Assembly (NCBI RefSeq): GCF_900220975.1
Contig: NZ_OBQD01000011.1
Location: forward strand, 178,826 to 242,825
Direction of reading: 5' to 3'
Source of the DNA: Rhizobium subbaraonis
GTDB lineage: Bacteria; Pseudomonadota; Alphaproteobacteria; Rhizobiales; Rhizobiaceae
DNA length: 64,000 bases
Each line of letters begins with the position of its first letter. Within the stretch, counting starts at the first letter, position 1. Below, in pieces: positions 1-8,020 of the stretch. Below the pieces are notes generated by a model. It did no database searches. It saw only the letters and a list, made by a program, of their open reading frames with translations, and was not told the DNA's origin. Made by a program: the position numbers and the translations under genes.

Positions 1-204
1 GACTACATCAACGCCGAGTCCGTTTCTCTTGCGATCCTGACCTTCGGGGAAAACTTCGTCATCGCGAGCAACGTGATTGCCGGTTCCGGTGCCCGCTATG
101 CCGGCGGCCAGTTCGAATGGTGGACCAAGGGCGACGAAGGCACCCTGCGCGACATGACCAGCGGCGCCGTCGTACCGGGCATCGCCTGCCGAAAGGCACC
201 CTGA
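1..204 (+). CDS. MliC-family lysozyme inhibitor, C-terminal part (5' end outside window)
   Basis: The reading frame is open from the first base and ends at TGA 202-204, giving 67 residues. The segment with VIAGSGARYAGG, then EWWTKGDE and a late Cys (GIACRKAP end) matches the C-terminal half of the MliC/PliC domain: a small beta-barrel, periplasmic or lipid-anchored, that binds and blocks c-type lysozyme. The signal peptide and any lipobox lie outside the window. Family assignment is by recalled pattern only. The next gene follows after 47 bp on the same strand. Confidence 0.6.
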   Translation, partial: DYINAESVSLAILTFGENFVIASNVIAGSGARYAGGQFEWWTKGDEGTLRDMTSGAVVPGIACRKAP

Positions 205-251
205 ACGTCCAAGGCGACGCAGCCGCAACCGACTGCTTTTCGGAGATCGCA

Positions 252-632
252 ATGCCCACTTTTCACGTCGGACAGAAAGTCGTCTGCATCAACGACAAGT
301 TCAAGAATGTCTCGATCGACCAGGGCATTCGCAAGGGCACGATCTATACCGTCCGCTGGGTCGGCCACTACCGTCACTATGTCGACGGCGACTTCTACGG
401 CATCAAGCTGATGGAACTCTACCGCGGCAACGACGATGGTCCGGAAGGCTATGGCGCCGTCGACATGCCTTTCCGCGCCAGCCGCTTTCGGCCACTGGTG
501 TCCGACCGCATCAAATCCATGCTCGGCATGAGGGCGCCCGCGCCGAAGGTCGAGGCGCGCCCCTCCATCGTTCCGTCCGTAAAGCCGAAGCCGCGCGTCA
601 CGACGCCGGCGCGCGAGAAGGAAGAGGTCTAA
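252..632 (+). CDS. Small conserved hypothetical protein (SH3/KOW-like N-terminal part)
   Basis: 126 aa. The ATG at 252 is preferred because CGGAG lies six bases upstream; a longer reading from 117 would begin with a low-complexity Arg-rich run with no support. The N-terminal ~80 residues (FHVGQKVVC, RKGTIYTVRWVGHY, then FRASRFRPLV) look like a compact beta-strand fold seen in small rhizobial and phage proteins, with alternating hydrophobics and a Trp-Val-Gly turn. The last ~45 residues are Lys/Arg/Pro-rich and probably disordered, ending REKEEV. No signal peptide or membrane segment is seen. Function unknown; a nucleic-acid role is only a guess from the KOW-like pattern and basic tail. Confidence 0.6.
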   Translation: MPTFHVGQKVVCINDKFKNVSIDQGIRKGTIYTVRWVGHYRHYVDGDFYGIKLMELYRGNDDGPEGYGAVDMPFRASRFRPLVSDRIKSMLGMRAPAPKVEARPSIVPSVKPKPRVTTPAREKEEV

Positions 633-669
633 ACCTCGCTTTTGTGCCGCCTGCGGGATGATTCGGCCG

Positions 670-689
670 CAACGGTTTGAAAACCGTTG
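670..689. repeat. 20-bp near-perfect palindrome downstream of the 252-632 gene
   Basis: CAACGGTTT and AAACCGTTG are perfect 9-bp inverted arms around GA. The site lies 37 bp after the stop of the preceding gene, in the 230-bp stretch before tRNA-Arg, where I see no gene. It could be a weak terminator stem (no T-tract follows) or a protein-binding palindrome. Confidence 0.35.
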
Positions 690-865
690 CCGTTGCCAGA
701 TCTTTAGACCTCTTTGGATACGGTTCGGCTGTGCGCTAGCGGGGGGCTCGACAGGCATGCCCAAAAACGTAGCATTTCTCTTGCCGGTGGTGAGGGTGTT
801 CGGCGGTGCGTAGCGACCCTGCACGTGATTGGTGGGTCTGCCGATGCCTAAGGTATTGATTTAAA

Positions 866-942
866 TGGTGATCCCGCCGCGATTCGAACGCGGGACCCCC
901 AGATTAGGAATCTGGTGCTCTATCCTGCTGAGCTACGGGACC
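866..942 (-). tRNA. tRNA-Arg (anticodon CCT)
   Basis: Read on the minus strand, the acceptor arm GGTCCCG pairs with CGGGATC (one G-T pair) and is followed by A and an encoded CCA. The D-arm contains AGCTCAGCAGGATAGAGC. The anticodon stem CCAGA/TCTGG encloses loop TTCCTAA, giving anticodon CCT, which reads AGG. The T-arm is GCGTTCGAATCGC. Length is 77 nt with CCA. No integrase-like gene is adjacent. Confidence 0.96.
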
Positions 943-1055
943 ACTGCAAGAACCCATACAAAAGCCTGCGCCGGAAGCCAAGTCTTTTTCGGCTTGCGAT
1001 GGTCTTGCGGCCAAGGGCCGGCGGCCGGCGATCGTCTGGCCGGCCGGCCGCGTCC

Positions 1056-2228
1056 TCACGCGGGGAGGCGGGTCTCCGCGAGCTTCACCCAGTAGCTAAC
1101 GCCGTGGGGGATGGCATCGTCGTTGAAGTCATAGGCCGGATGATGGAGGCCGGCGGTGTCGCCGTTGCCCATGAAGACGAAGGCGCCAGGACGCGCCTCG
1201 AGCATGTAGGCGAAATCCTCGCCGCCCATCATCGGGTCGATCGTCGCATTCACGCCGCCGCTGCCGGCGATGTCAGTTGCAACGGAGATGGCGTGGCCGG
1301 TCTCTGTGGCATGGTTGACCACGACGGGGTAGTTGCGCTGGTAGCGGACCGTGATGTCGGCGCCGTTCGCGGCACCGATGCCGGCGCAGAGCTGGCGGAT
1401 GCGCTCTTCCGCCTCGTCGCGGACCGTGCTGCTCAGGGTGCGGACCGTGCCGCACAAGGTCGCCTGCTCCGGAATGACATTGTAGGCGAAGCCGGCATTG
1501 AACTTGGTCACCGAGACGACGAGCGAGGCGATGGGGTCGGTGTTGCGCGAGGTGATCGTCTGCAGCGCGCTGACGATCTGCGCGCCGATGACAATGGTGT
1601 CTACGGTGCGGTGCGGCTGGGCTGCGTGGCCGCCGCGCCCGTTGATGACGATGTCGAACTCGTCCGTGGCCGCCATGATCGCGCCGGTGCGGGTGCCGAA
1701 CTGACCGACGGGCATGCCCGGCATGTTGTGCATGCCGTAGACCTCGGCGATGGAGAAGCGCTCCATCATCCCGTCCTTGACCATTTCGCGCCCGCCGCCA
1801 CCGCCTTCCTCCGCCGGCTGGAAGATGACGGCCACGTTGCCGGCGAAATTGCGCGTCTCGGCGAGATACTTGGCGGCGCCCAGCAGCATGGCGGTATGTC
1901 CGTCGTGGCCGCAGGCATGCATCTTGCCGGGCACCGTGGAGGCCCATGGCTTGCCGGATGTCTCTGTGATCGGCAGGGCGTCCATGTCGGCGCGCAGGCC
2001 GATCGTGCGAACGCCGCCGTCGGCGCTGCCGTGCCCCTTGATCAGGCCGACGACACCGGTGCGGCCGATGCCGGTGACCACTTCGTCCACACCGAACTCC
2101 TTCAGCTTGTCGGCCACGAAGGCCGCCGTCTTCTCGACCGCGAACATCGTTTCCGGGTGCTGGTGGATCTGGCGACGCCAGGCGGCGATCTCATCTTGAA
2201 GTTCTGCGGCGCGGTTCAAAACGGGCAT
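1056..2228 (-). CDS. M20 family metallo-amidohydrolase (hippurate hydrolase / N-acyl amino acid deacylase type)
   Basis: 390 aa, the usual length for M20D amidohydrolases, which hydrolyse N-acyl or N-aminoacyl amides (hippurate, IAA-amino acid conjugates, N-acetyl amino acids) with a two-metal centre. HACGHDGHTAM at residues 104-114 holds the metal-binding Cys and His and the catalytic Asp; QPAEEG near 138-142 holds the catalytic Glu; YGMHNMPG near 163-170 and the C-terminal LHHPAYDF supply the remaining His ligands. The dimerisation insert (INGRGGHAAQPH) lies in the middle. No signal peptide, so cytosolic. Single gene, divergent from the carboxypeptidase gene. Substrate cannot be told from sequence. 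Confidence 0.88.
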   Translation of the reverse strand: MPVLNRAAELQDEIAAWRRQIHQHPETMFAVEKTAAFVADKLKEFGVDEVVTGIGRTGVVGLIKGHGSADGGVRTIGLRADMDALPITETSGKPWASTVPGKMHACGHDGHTAMLLGAAKYLAETRNFAGNVAVIFQPAEEGGGGGREMVKDGMMERFSIAEVYGMHNMPGMPVGQFGTRTGAIMAATDEFDIVINGRGGHAAQPHRTVDTIVIGAQIVSALQTITSRNTDPIASLVVSVTKFNAGFAYNVIPEQATLCGTVRTLSSTVRDEAEERIRQLCAGIGAANGADITVRYQRNYPVVVNHATETGHAISVATDIAGSGGVNATIDPMMGGEDFAYMLEARPGAFVFMGNGDTAGLHHPAYDFNDDAIPHGVSYWVKLAETRLPA

Positions 2229-2377
2229 GCGCTTTTCCTGTCACTGTTGCAGCCGAAAATCGGCGTATCTTTACCGGGGGCTTTGCCATCAGCATGCCAT
2301 ATAGGCTAAATAGGCGGAGCGTACGAGACAACTCCCGATTTTCCGAGGATAGGCCATTGCACATTACTGGACGGTTC

Positions 2378-3472
2378 ATGCGCCGTGCGTCGGCAAGCAT
2401 TGGAGCAGCCACGGTGTTCGCTGCCTCCTTCCTGGCGAATGCGGCACATGCCGATAGCGGGCCGCGCCTGCTTGTCGACGTCAACACGCTGAAGGTGATC
2501 GAGCACCGCGATGCGTTTCGCAAGTGGTACCCGGCTTCGCTGACCAAGCTGATGACGGCCTACACCGTGTTCCGGGCGATCAAGGCTGGCGAGATCACGC
2601 TCGATACGCCCGTCGTGATGACGAAGAATGCGGCGGCGGAACCGCCGAGCAAGATGTATTTCAAGCCGGGGCAGGCGCTCACGCTGGACAGCGCGCTGAA
2701 GATCATGCTGGTCAAGTCGGCGAACGACGTATCAGTGGCGATCGCCGAGGCGGTCGCGGGCTCCGAGCAGGCCTTCATCGGTCGCATGAACGCGGAAGCG
2801 GCCCGCATTGGGATGAGCTCCTCACATTTCATCAATCCCAACGGCCTGCCGGGCAAGGGGCAGTACACGACTGCGCGTGACCTCGCAGTGCTTGCCGTGA
2901 TGCTGAAGCGCGAGTTCCCGCAGTATGCGTCCTATTTTTCGCTGGAAGGCTTCACCACGGGCAAGAAGCAATATTCGAACTACAACATGCTGATCGGCCG
3001 CTTCGACGGGGCCGACGGCATGAAGACGGGCTTCATCTGCGCCTCCGGCTTCAATCAGGTTTCTTCGGCGGTTCGAAACGGCCGCAGCGTGGTCTCCGTC
3101 GTGCTCGGCGAGGAAAGCTTGGGCGCGCGGGCGGACGAATCGGCGAGAATGTTGCAGAAGGGCCTGACCGAGCGCGGCGGCGGGCCGACGCTTGCCGGGC
3201 TTGCCCCCTATGGCGACACCACACAGGTCGCCGACATCTCGCAGCAGATTTGCAACCAGCATGCGGCCAAGGTGCGCAGCGAAGGCCGCGACGAGGCCGG
3301 CCGCCAGAAGCTGCTGTCGCCGTATATCCATGAGATGAATCGCCCTCCGCGTTATGTCTTTGCCGGCCTGATCGCCGGCGGCACCGCAAAGGCTGGTGCA
3401 AACGAGCAGGCCTCGGCGGATATGGGCGACGGCGGCAACGTTCCGATCCCCGTCCCCCGTCCGACCTTCTAA
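2378..3472 (+). CDS. D-alanyl-D-alanine carboxypeptidase (penicillin-binding protein, S11 family)
   Basis: 364 aa from the chosen ATG. Trims the terminal D-Ala of periplasmic peptidoglycan pentapeptides. All three serine-DD-peptidase motifs are present: SLTK (54-57, nucleophile Ser), SAN (114-116) and KTG (216-218). A clean signal peptide (MRRASASIGA...ANAAHA, cut before DSG) decides the start; the frame is open back to an ATG at 2294, but that would put 28 extra polar residues before the signal core. The C-terminal ~110 residues are less conserved, with a Pro-rich end (VPIPVPRPTF) and no obvious amphipathic anchor. A COG0523 GTPase gene follows after 14 bp, suggesting co-transcription. Confidence 0.9.
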   Translation: MRRASASIGAATVFAASFLANAAHADSGPRLLVDVNTLKVIEHRDAFRKWYPASLTKLMTAYTVFRAIKAGEITLDTPVVMTKNAAAEPPSKMYFKPGQALTLDSALKIMLVKSANDVSVAIAEAVAGSEQAFIGRMNAEAARIGMSSSHFINPNGLPGKGQYTTARDLAVLAVMLKREFPQYASYFSLEGFTTGKKQYSNYNMLIGRFDGADGMKTGFICASGFNQVSSAVRNGRSVVSVVLGEESLGARADESARMLQKGLTERGGGPTLAGLAPYGDTTQVADISQQICNQHAAKVRSEGRDEAGRQKLLSPYIHEMNRPPRYVFAGLIAGGTAKAGANEQASADMGDGGNVPIPVPRPTF

Positions 3473-3486
3473 GACAGGATATCGAC

Positions 3487-4665
3487 ATGTCTGTTGCCGA
3501 GCGCACCGTTCCGGTCACGATTCTGACCGGATTTCTCGGTGCGGGAAAGACGACGCTCCTGAACCGGATGCTCAAGCATCCGGACCTGACAGATACCGCC
3601 GTCATCATCAACGAATTCGGCGAGGTCGGCATCGATCATCTTCTGGTCGAGCGCTCGAGTGACGGCATCATCGAGCTGGCCGACGGCTGCCTGTGCTGCA
3701 CCATTCGCGGCGAACTCGTGGATACCCTGGCCGACCTGATGGACCGCATGCAGACCGGCAAGATCAGGCCGCTGAAGCGGGTGGTGATCGAGACCACAGG
3801 CCTTGCCGATCCTGCGCCGGTGATCCAGGCTGTGATCGGCAATCCGGTGATCGCGCATTCGTTCCGTCTCGACGGGGTCGTCACGCTGGTCGACGCCGTG
3901 AACGGGCTGGCAACGCTCTCCAATCATCCCGAATCGGTCAAGCAGGCCGCGGTCGCCGACCGCCTGGTGCTGAGCAAGGCAACCCTTTGCGATGAGGAGA
4001 CGGTCTCCGCGCTGAAACGGGCGCTGTTCGACCTCAATCCGCGGGCCATGATCGTCGACGGCGACGATCCTGCCGCAACCGGCCCATCGCTTCTCGCCTG
4101 CGGGCTCTTCGATCCCGGCTCGAAGATTGCCGATGTCGGCCGCTGGCTCAATGACGAAGCGGGACACGACCAGCACGGCCACCATCACCACGAACATGAC
4201 CATTCCCACGAGCACGGGCATGCCCACGATGAAGCCCATGGCGGCCGGCACGGCCACCAGCACGCTCATGATGTGAACCGCCACAGCGCCTCGATCCGCT
4301 CCTATGCGATCGTGCACGACCGGCCGATCGATCCCATGGCGCTCGACATGTTCGTCGATCTTTTGCGTTCCGCGCATGGCGAGAAGCTTCTGCGGATGAA
4401 GGCGATCGTGGCGTTGTCGGACAATCCGGAACGGCCGGTGATCCTGCATGGTGTGCAGGCCGTGTTCCATCCACCGCAGCGTCTTGCCGCCTGGCCCGAC
4501 CCGGCCGACCGGCGTACGCGCATGGTGCTGATTACCGACGACCTGCCAGAAGCGTTCGTGCGGGATCTGTTCGATGCGTTCGTCGGAACGCCGCGCGTCG
4601 ATCGGCCGGATCGAGCGGCGCTGGAGGACAATCCGCTCGCGGTCCCGGGCATGCGCATGCGCTGA
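3487..4665 (+). CDS. COG0523 (CobW/YciC-type) metallochaperone GTPase
   Basis: 392 aa G3E-family P-loop GTPase. GFLGAGKTTLL (15-25) is the P-loop, GCLCC (67-71) is the CxCC metal-binding motif that defines COG0523, and ETTGLADP (102-109) is the switch/Walker B region. A His-rich insert (about 227-265: HGHHHHEHDHSHEHGHAH and more) precedes the CobW C-terminal domain. Family members deliver Zn (YciC/ZNG type) or Co (CobW). Context here is a cell-wall carboxypeptidase, a possible Zn-responsive pair, but no Zur box was found. Oddity: the guanine-specificity motif [N/S/T]KxD reads SKAT (163-166), losing the Asp. Not CobW proper, since no cob genes adjoin it. Confidence 0.85.
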   Translation: MSVAERTVPVTILTGFLGAGKTTLLNRMLKHPDLTDTAVIINEFGEVGIDHLLVERSSDGIIELADGCLCCTIRGELVDTLADLMDRMQTGKIRPLKRVVIETTGLADPAPVIQAVIGNPVIAHSFRLDGVVTLVDAVNGLATLSNHPESVKQAAVADRLVLSKATLCDEETVSALKRALFDLNPRAMIVDGDDPAATGPSLLACGLFDPGSKIADVGRWLNDEAGHDQHGHHHHEHDHSHEHGHAHDEAHGGRHGHQHAHDVNRHSASIRSYAIVHDRPIDPMALDMFVDLLRSAHGEKLLRMKAIVALSDNPERPVILHGVQAVFHPPQRLAAWPDPADRRTRMVLITDDLPEAFVRDLFDAFVGTPRVDRPDRAALEDNPLAVPGMRMR

Positions 4666-4693
4666 ACCGGCCGCGCCGGTCGGGCTTGGCCCG
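4666..4693 (+). terminator. Possible terminator hairpins between convergent genes
   Basis: Two short stems stand head to tail immediately after the GTPase stop: ACCGGC/GCCGGT around CGC, then CGGGC/GCCCG around TTG. There is no T-tract, so factor-independent termination is uncertain; the placement between convergent genes is the main support. Confidence 0.3.
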
Positions 4694-4716
4694 CAGCTCT
4701 TATGAAACCGATTGCG

Positions 4717-5757
4717 TCACTGCTTCCAGGTGACGCCGACAAACGTTCCGGACTCCTTGTCCGGGCGGTCGTATGCGACCGTCGCCCCGAGATTGAGCGC
4801 CATGGCGTTGATCAGGCGGGTACCGAGGCCCGTCCCTTTGGGGCGCTCCTTGCGATCATGGCCGACCCCGTCGTCCTCGACGGTAAGATGGTAGCTGTCG
4901 TCGCCTTTCTTTCCTAGCACGACGCGTACCTCGCCGCAGCCGTCGGGATAGGCGTATTTCGCAGCGTTGGTCAGAAGTTCGGTCAGGATCACGCCAAGCG
5001 ACACGGCCTTGTCGGCTGTCGTGGCGATATTGGCGATATCGGAGCGGACCGTAATGGCGTTTGCAAATCCGCTGCCGCGCTGAAATTCGGCGATGATGGA
5101 ACTCATGTAGGCACCCAGTTCCACCGCCTCGACATTGTCGGAGGTGTAGAGGCTGCGATGAACGCCGGCGATCGCTGAAATCCGGCTCTGGGTTTCCGCG
5201 AGCGCCGTCCTCGTCTCCTCGCTCGTTGCGATCTGCACCTGCATGCGGATCATCGCCGATACGAGAGACAGGCTGTTTGCGATGCGATGGTTCATCTCCG
5301 ACAGCAGAAGCTCAGCCCGCTCCTTGGCGATCAGGAGCTGCCGATCTGCTTCCTCCTTCGCCTTGCGCAGGCGCGCGTTCTCCAGGGCCTGCTCCAGGGC
5401 GCTGGCAAGCAGCGGGAAGAAATCGTCGGTGGCGGATTTCATCACATAGTCGGCCGCCCCGCCCTTCAGCGCCTTGATCGCGACTTCGGCGTCGCTGGAA
5501 CCGGTCACGTACAGGATCGGTGCCTTGGACCGACTTTCGGCGACCGCTTCGAGGAAGTTCAATCCGGTCTGGTTCTCGAAATGGTGGTCGAGGACGACGG
5601 CTGCGAATTCCTCGGCGCCGAAAAGATCGAGGCCGGCCGAAATCGAGGGGGCATGCACGACCTCGAAGTCGCTGCGGGCGAGCACCTTGCTCGCCAGCCG
5701 CGCCAGCGCCGGGTCGTCGTCGACGTAGAGAACACGAACTTTGCGACTTGCCGTCAT
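4717..5757 (-). CDS. Response regulator-histidine kinase hybrid (receiver + HWE/HisKA_2 kinase)
   Basis: 346 aa, cytosolic. Residues 6-120 are a receiver domain with acidic pocket D13/D14, phospho-acceptor D57 (VVLDHH) and the conserved Lys K107. A short coiled coil (120-150) leads to a HisKA_2/HWE-type dimerisation domain, EMNHRIANSLSLVSA, with phospho-acceptor His H157. A HATPase_c domain follows (LTELLTNAAKYA N-box, DDGVGHD, KGTGLGTRLI). The receiver is N-terminal, so this is a kinase whose activity is probably set by phosphorylation of its own receiver. Third gene of a three-gene signalling operon: its ATG overlaps the upstream stop by 4 bp (ATGA). Confidence 0.88.
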   Translation of the reverse strand: MTASRKVRVLYVDDDPALARLASKVLARSDFEVVHAPSISAGLDLFGAEEFAAVVLDHHFENQTGLNFLEAVAESRSKAPILYVTGSSDAEVAIKALKGGAADYVMKSATDDFFPLLASALEQALENARLRKAKEEADRQLLIAKERAELLLSEMNHRIANSLSLVSAMIRMQVQIATSEETRTALAETQSRISAIAGVHRSLYTSDNVEAVELGAYMSSIIAEFQRGSGFANAITVRSDIANIATTADKAVSLGVILTELLTNAAKYAYPDGCGEVRVVLGKKGDDSYHLTVEDDGVGHDRKERPKGTGLGTRLINAMALNLGATVAYDRPDKESGTFVGVTWKQ

Positions 5758-6191
5758 GGAACCTGTATCACTGAGAAAAAGAGCCCGAGATTGCGGATCG
5801 CGGTTGCGAAACCCTCATAGTCGACGGGCTTTGTTATGTAGACGTTGGCGCCGAGATCATAGCATTTCTGGATCTCGCGCTCGTCGTCGGTTGTGGTCAG
5901 GACGACGACGGGCAGGCGGCGTGAATGCTCGTTGCTCTTGATCTGCTGAAGGATGTCGATGCCGGACATGTCCGGCAGGTTCAGGTCGAGCAGGACCAGC
6001 AGATAGCGGTCTTTGTTGGCCACACCGTCGCGCTTCTCGCCGAGAATGAAGTCCAGCGCCTGGCTGCCAAGGGTGAACGGCACGATCTCATTGTGAACGC
6101 CGGCGCGGCGGACGTTCTTTTCGATGAGGCGCGCATGGCCCTCGTCGTCCTCGATCATGACGATGGTGACTTCCTGACCGGTGGCTTTCAT
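5754..6191 (-). CDS. Single-domain response regulator (Rcp1-like)
   Basis: 145 aa, receiver domain only. The acidic pocket is E14/D15/D16, the phospho-acceptor D69 (LLDLNLPD), the Thr switch in VVLTTTDD and the conserved Lys K121 (ITKPVD). The longer loop before the acceptor Asp (GEKRDGVANKDRY) is typical of the Rcp1 class that partners phytochrome-like or CHASE3 kinases. No output domain, so it probably shuttles phosphate between the membrane kinase encoded upstream (1-bp TAATG overlap) and the receiver-HWE kinase downstream (4-bp overlap). Confidence 0.9.
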   Translation of the reverse strand: MKATGQEVTIVMIEDDEGHARLIEKNVRRAGVHNEIVPFTLGSQALDFILGEKRDGVANKDRYLLVLLDLNLPDMSGIDILQQIKSNEHSRRLPVVVLTTTDDEREIQKCYDLGANVYITKPVDYEGFATAIRNLGLFFSVIQVP

Positions 6192-7681
6192 TACTCGTTA
6201 CTCCTGAAAACTTTGGTGAGATCGGTCGGCAGCGTGAGCATGAACGTGCTTCCGCGGCCCAGTTCGGACTCCACCGTAACGTCTCCACCCAAATTCCGTA
6301 TTAACGAACGTACATGTGCCAGGCCGATTCCCTCACCCGGCTGGTCCTGTGCGCCCGCGCGGCGAAAGAGCTCGAAGACGCGCTCCAGATCCTGCTCGCC
6401 GATGCCGCGGCCATTGTCCGTCACGGCGATCCTGACCTGTCGCGGACCATGCGGGCGAAGCGCGATCGAAAGCGTCAGCGGCCGGCCGGGCATCTGGTAC
6501 TTCACCGCATTGTCGAACAGATTGCCGAAAATCTGCTCCAGGGAAAAGCGGTCTGTGACGATAGCGCCGAAATGGCCGGAGATGGTCGCCTTGCCGCCCT
6601 GTTCGCTCAGCTGGTGCTGCACGGACGCGACGCTGGCCTCGATCAGCGCCTTCACGTCGATGCGTTCGGGCTGCAGCTTGCGCCGTCCGTCGCGCGAGAT
6701 TTTCAGGATCGCGTTGATCAGCGCATCCATCTTGCGGGTCGAGGAGCGGATGAAGCCCATCGCTTCCGGCAGGTCCTCGGTGACGGCGAGCCGGGCCTCG
6801 CGGATATCGTCTTCGCTGGGTGTACGCTCGTCCGCAATCACATAGGCCGTGACGGCCTTCATTGATGTCTCCAGCTCGCTCAGGAAGCCCATGATATTGA
6901 CCAAAGGCGCACGCAGGTCGTGGGTGACGATGTAAGCGAAGCGCTGGATCTCCTGGTTGGCGCGGATGAGGTCCTGCGTCCGCTCGTTGACCCGCTCTTC
7001 CAGTCCCGCATTGAGCGCGATGACTTCCTCCCGTGCCCGGGCCAGATCGCGCACGTGCTGGAAAATGACCAGAACCGCACCGCCGAGTACGGTGATAATG
7101 GCAATGGCGCCGCCGATCGTGACCCATTGCAGATTCTCCGCCGCTGCAAGCTGCCTCTCGATCAACACGCGCAGCTGGTCGTCGGTGTGTTCCAGAAATC
7201 CGTTGAGAATTTCCCGGATGCGGTTCATCAGTTGCAGGCCGGCATCCGTGCCCAAGAGCGCATAGGCCTCATCGAACCTGCCCTGCTCCGTCAGGCTCAC
7301 GCTATTGGCCAGCTCGGCCATCTTGCCGTCGACGGCGCGCTTCAGTTCGTCCAGTTGCGACGCGTAGTCGGGCCGGGAACGGAGATTTTCCTCCAGCGTC
7401 TTCCACCGTGCGGGCAGGTCTGCGACGGCCTTGTCGTAGGGCGCAAGATAGGATTTTTCCCGGGAGAGAAGGTAGCCGCGCTGCCCCGTCTCGGCGTCCT
7501 GTACCGTCGTCAGCACGCCGATGATGGCGCTTCGGATGCGGCGAAGGGAGGCAGTCTCGTCGGAATAGGACCGGTTGACTTCGACGAGCCACAGGGAATA
7601 GCCGACGATGCCCAGAAGAAGGAGGATGCCCAGACCCAGCATGAGCAGGCTTGAGCGAAGAAATGCGGCCGATGAGGTCAT
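6191..7681 (-). CDS. Membrane sensor histidine kinase with CHASE3 sensory domain
   Basis: 496 aa, first gene of the operon. Two membrane segments (about 10-33 and 187-207) flank a periplasmic CHASE3 domain with the family signature TVQDAETGQRGYLL (59-72). A coiled coil (213-247) connects to the HisKA domain, IVTHDLRAPLVNIMGF, with phospho-acceptor H254, then HATPase_c with N-box NLFDNAVKYQ, G1 DNGRGIG and G2 GEGIGLAHVR. The signal for CHASE3 is unknown. It lacks its own receiver, which the next gene supplies. An 87-bp gap upstream separates it from tusA and likely holds the promoter. Confidence 0.92.
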   Translation of the reverse strand: MTSSAAFLRSSLLMLGLGILLLLGIVGYSLWLVEVNRSYSDETASLRRIRSAIIGVLTTVQDAETGQRGYLLSREKSYLAPYDKAVADLPARWKTLEENLRSRPDYASQLDELKRAVDGKMAELANSVSLTEQGRFDEAYALLGTDAGLQLMNRIREILNGFLEHTDDQLRVLIERQLAAAENLQWVTIGGAIAIITVLGGAVLVIFQHVRDLARAREEVIALNAGLEERVNERTQDLIRANQEIQRFAYIVTHDLRAPLVNIMGFLSELETSMKAVTAYVIADERTPSEDDIREARLAVTEDLPEAMGFIRSSTRKMDALINAILKISRDGRRKLQPERIDVKALIEASVASVQHQLSEQGGKATISGHFGAIVTDRFSLEQIFGNLFDNAVKYQMPGRPLTLSIALRPHGPRQVRIAVTDNGRGIGEQDLERVFELFRRAGAQDQPGEGIGLAHVRSLIRNLGGDVTVESELGRGSTFMLTLPTDLTKVFRSNE

Positions 7682-7768
7682 GAATGTTCCTGCAAGTGTC
7701 GTGGGCGACTGTACACAGGCGCAGCGGGATCGGATAGCGCCAATGAAACCATAGCGCCATGGCCTGTG

Positions 7769-8020
7769 TCAGGGTGCGTTGCCTTTGCGGATCAGGAAGC
7801 GGTGGCCGCCGTCGATGCGCTCGTCCGCCTCGAGCGTATGGCCGTACTCGTTGCAGAAATGCGGGATATCGATCACGGCCAGCGGGTCGGTGGTCTCGAT
7901 CCAGAGCGAGGCGCCGGTGGGCAGTTGCTCCAAGCGCTTGCGCGTCCTCAGCACCGGCAACGGGCATTTCAGCCCCTTGAGGTCATAGACATCGCCCGCG
8001 CCGCTCGCGCCCGCGGTCAT
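7769..8020 (-). CDS. TusA-like sulfur carrier protein
   Basis: 83 aa. The fold signature DLKGLKCPLPVLRTRK contains the CPxP motif (Cys19, Pro20, Pro22) that carries persulfide sulfur in TusA/SirA/YedF proteins. Family roles include sulfur relay to tRNA 2-thiouridine synthesis and molybdenum cofactor enzymes; which applies here is not shown by context. Its ATG overlaps the stop of the L,D-transpeptidase gene by 4 bp, an unrelated partner, so translational coupling may reflect compaction rather than function. Confidence 0.88.
   Translation of the reverse strand: MTAGASGAGDVYDLKGLKCPLPVLRTRKRLEQLPTGASLWIETTDPLAVIDIPHFCNEYGHTLEADERIDGGHRFLIRKGNAP

Noticed and set aside
96..824. 242-aa minus-strand frame over the 252-632 gene
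   Set aside because: Antisense to a gene with its own ribosome site; Arg/Asp-rich composition typical of GC-rich shadow frames, no family match.
915..2309. 464-aa plus-strand frame opposite the M20 gene
   Set aside because: Shadow of the amidohydrolase on the other strand; Gly/Ala/Asp/Val-biased with no motif.
3487..4665. True CobW of cobalamin synthesis
   Set aside because: No cobN or other cob gene adjoins; COG0523 includes many zinc chaperones, so the specific name was withheld.
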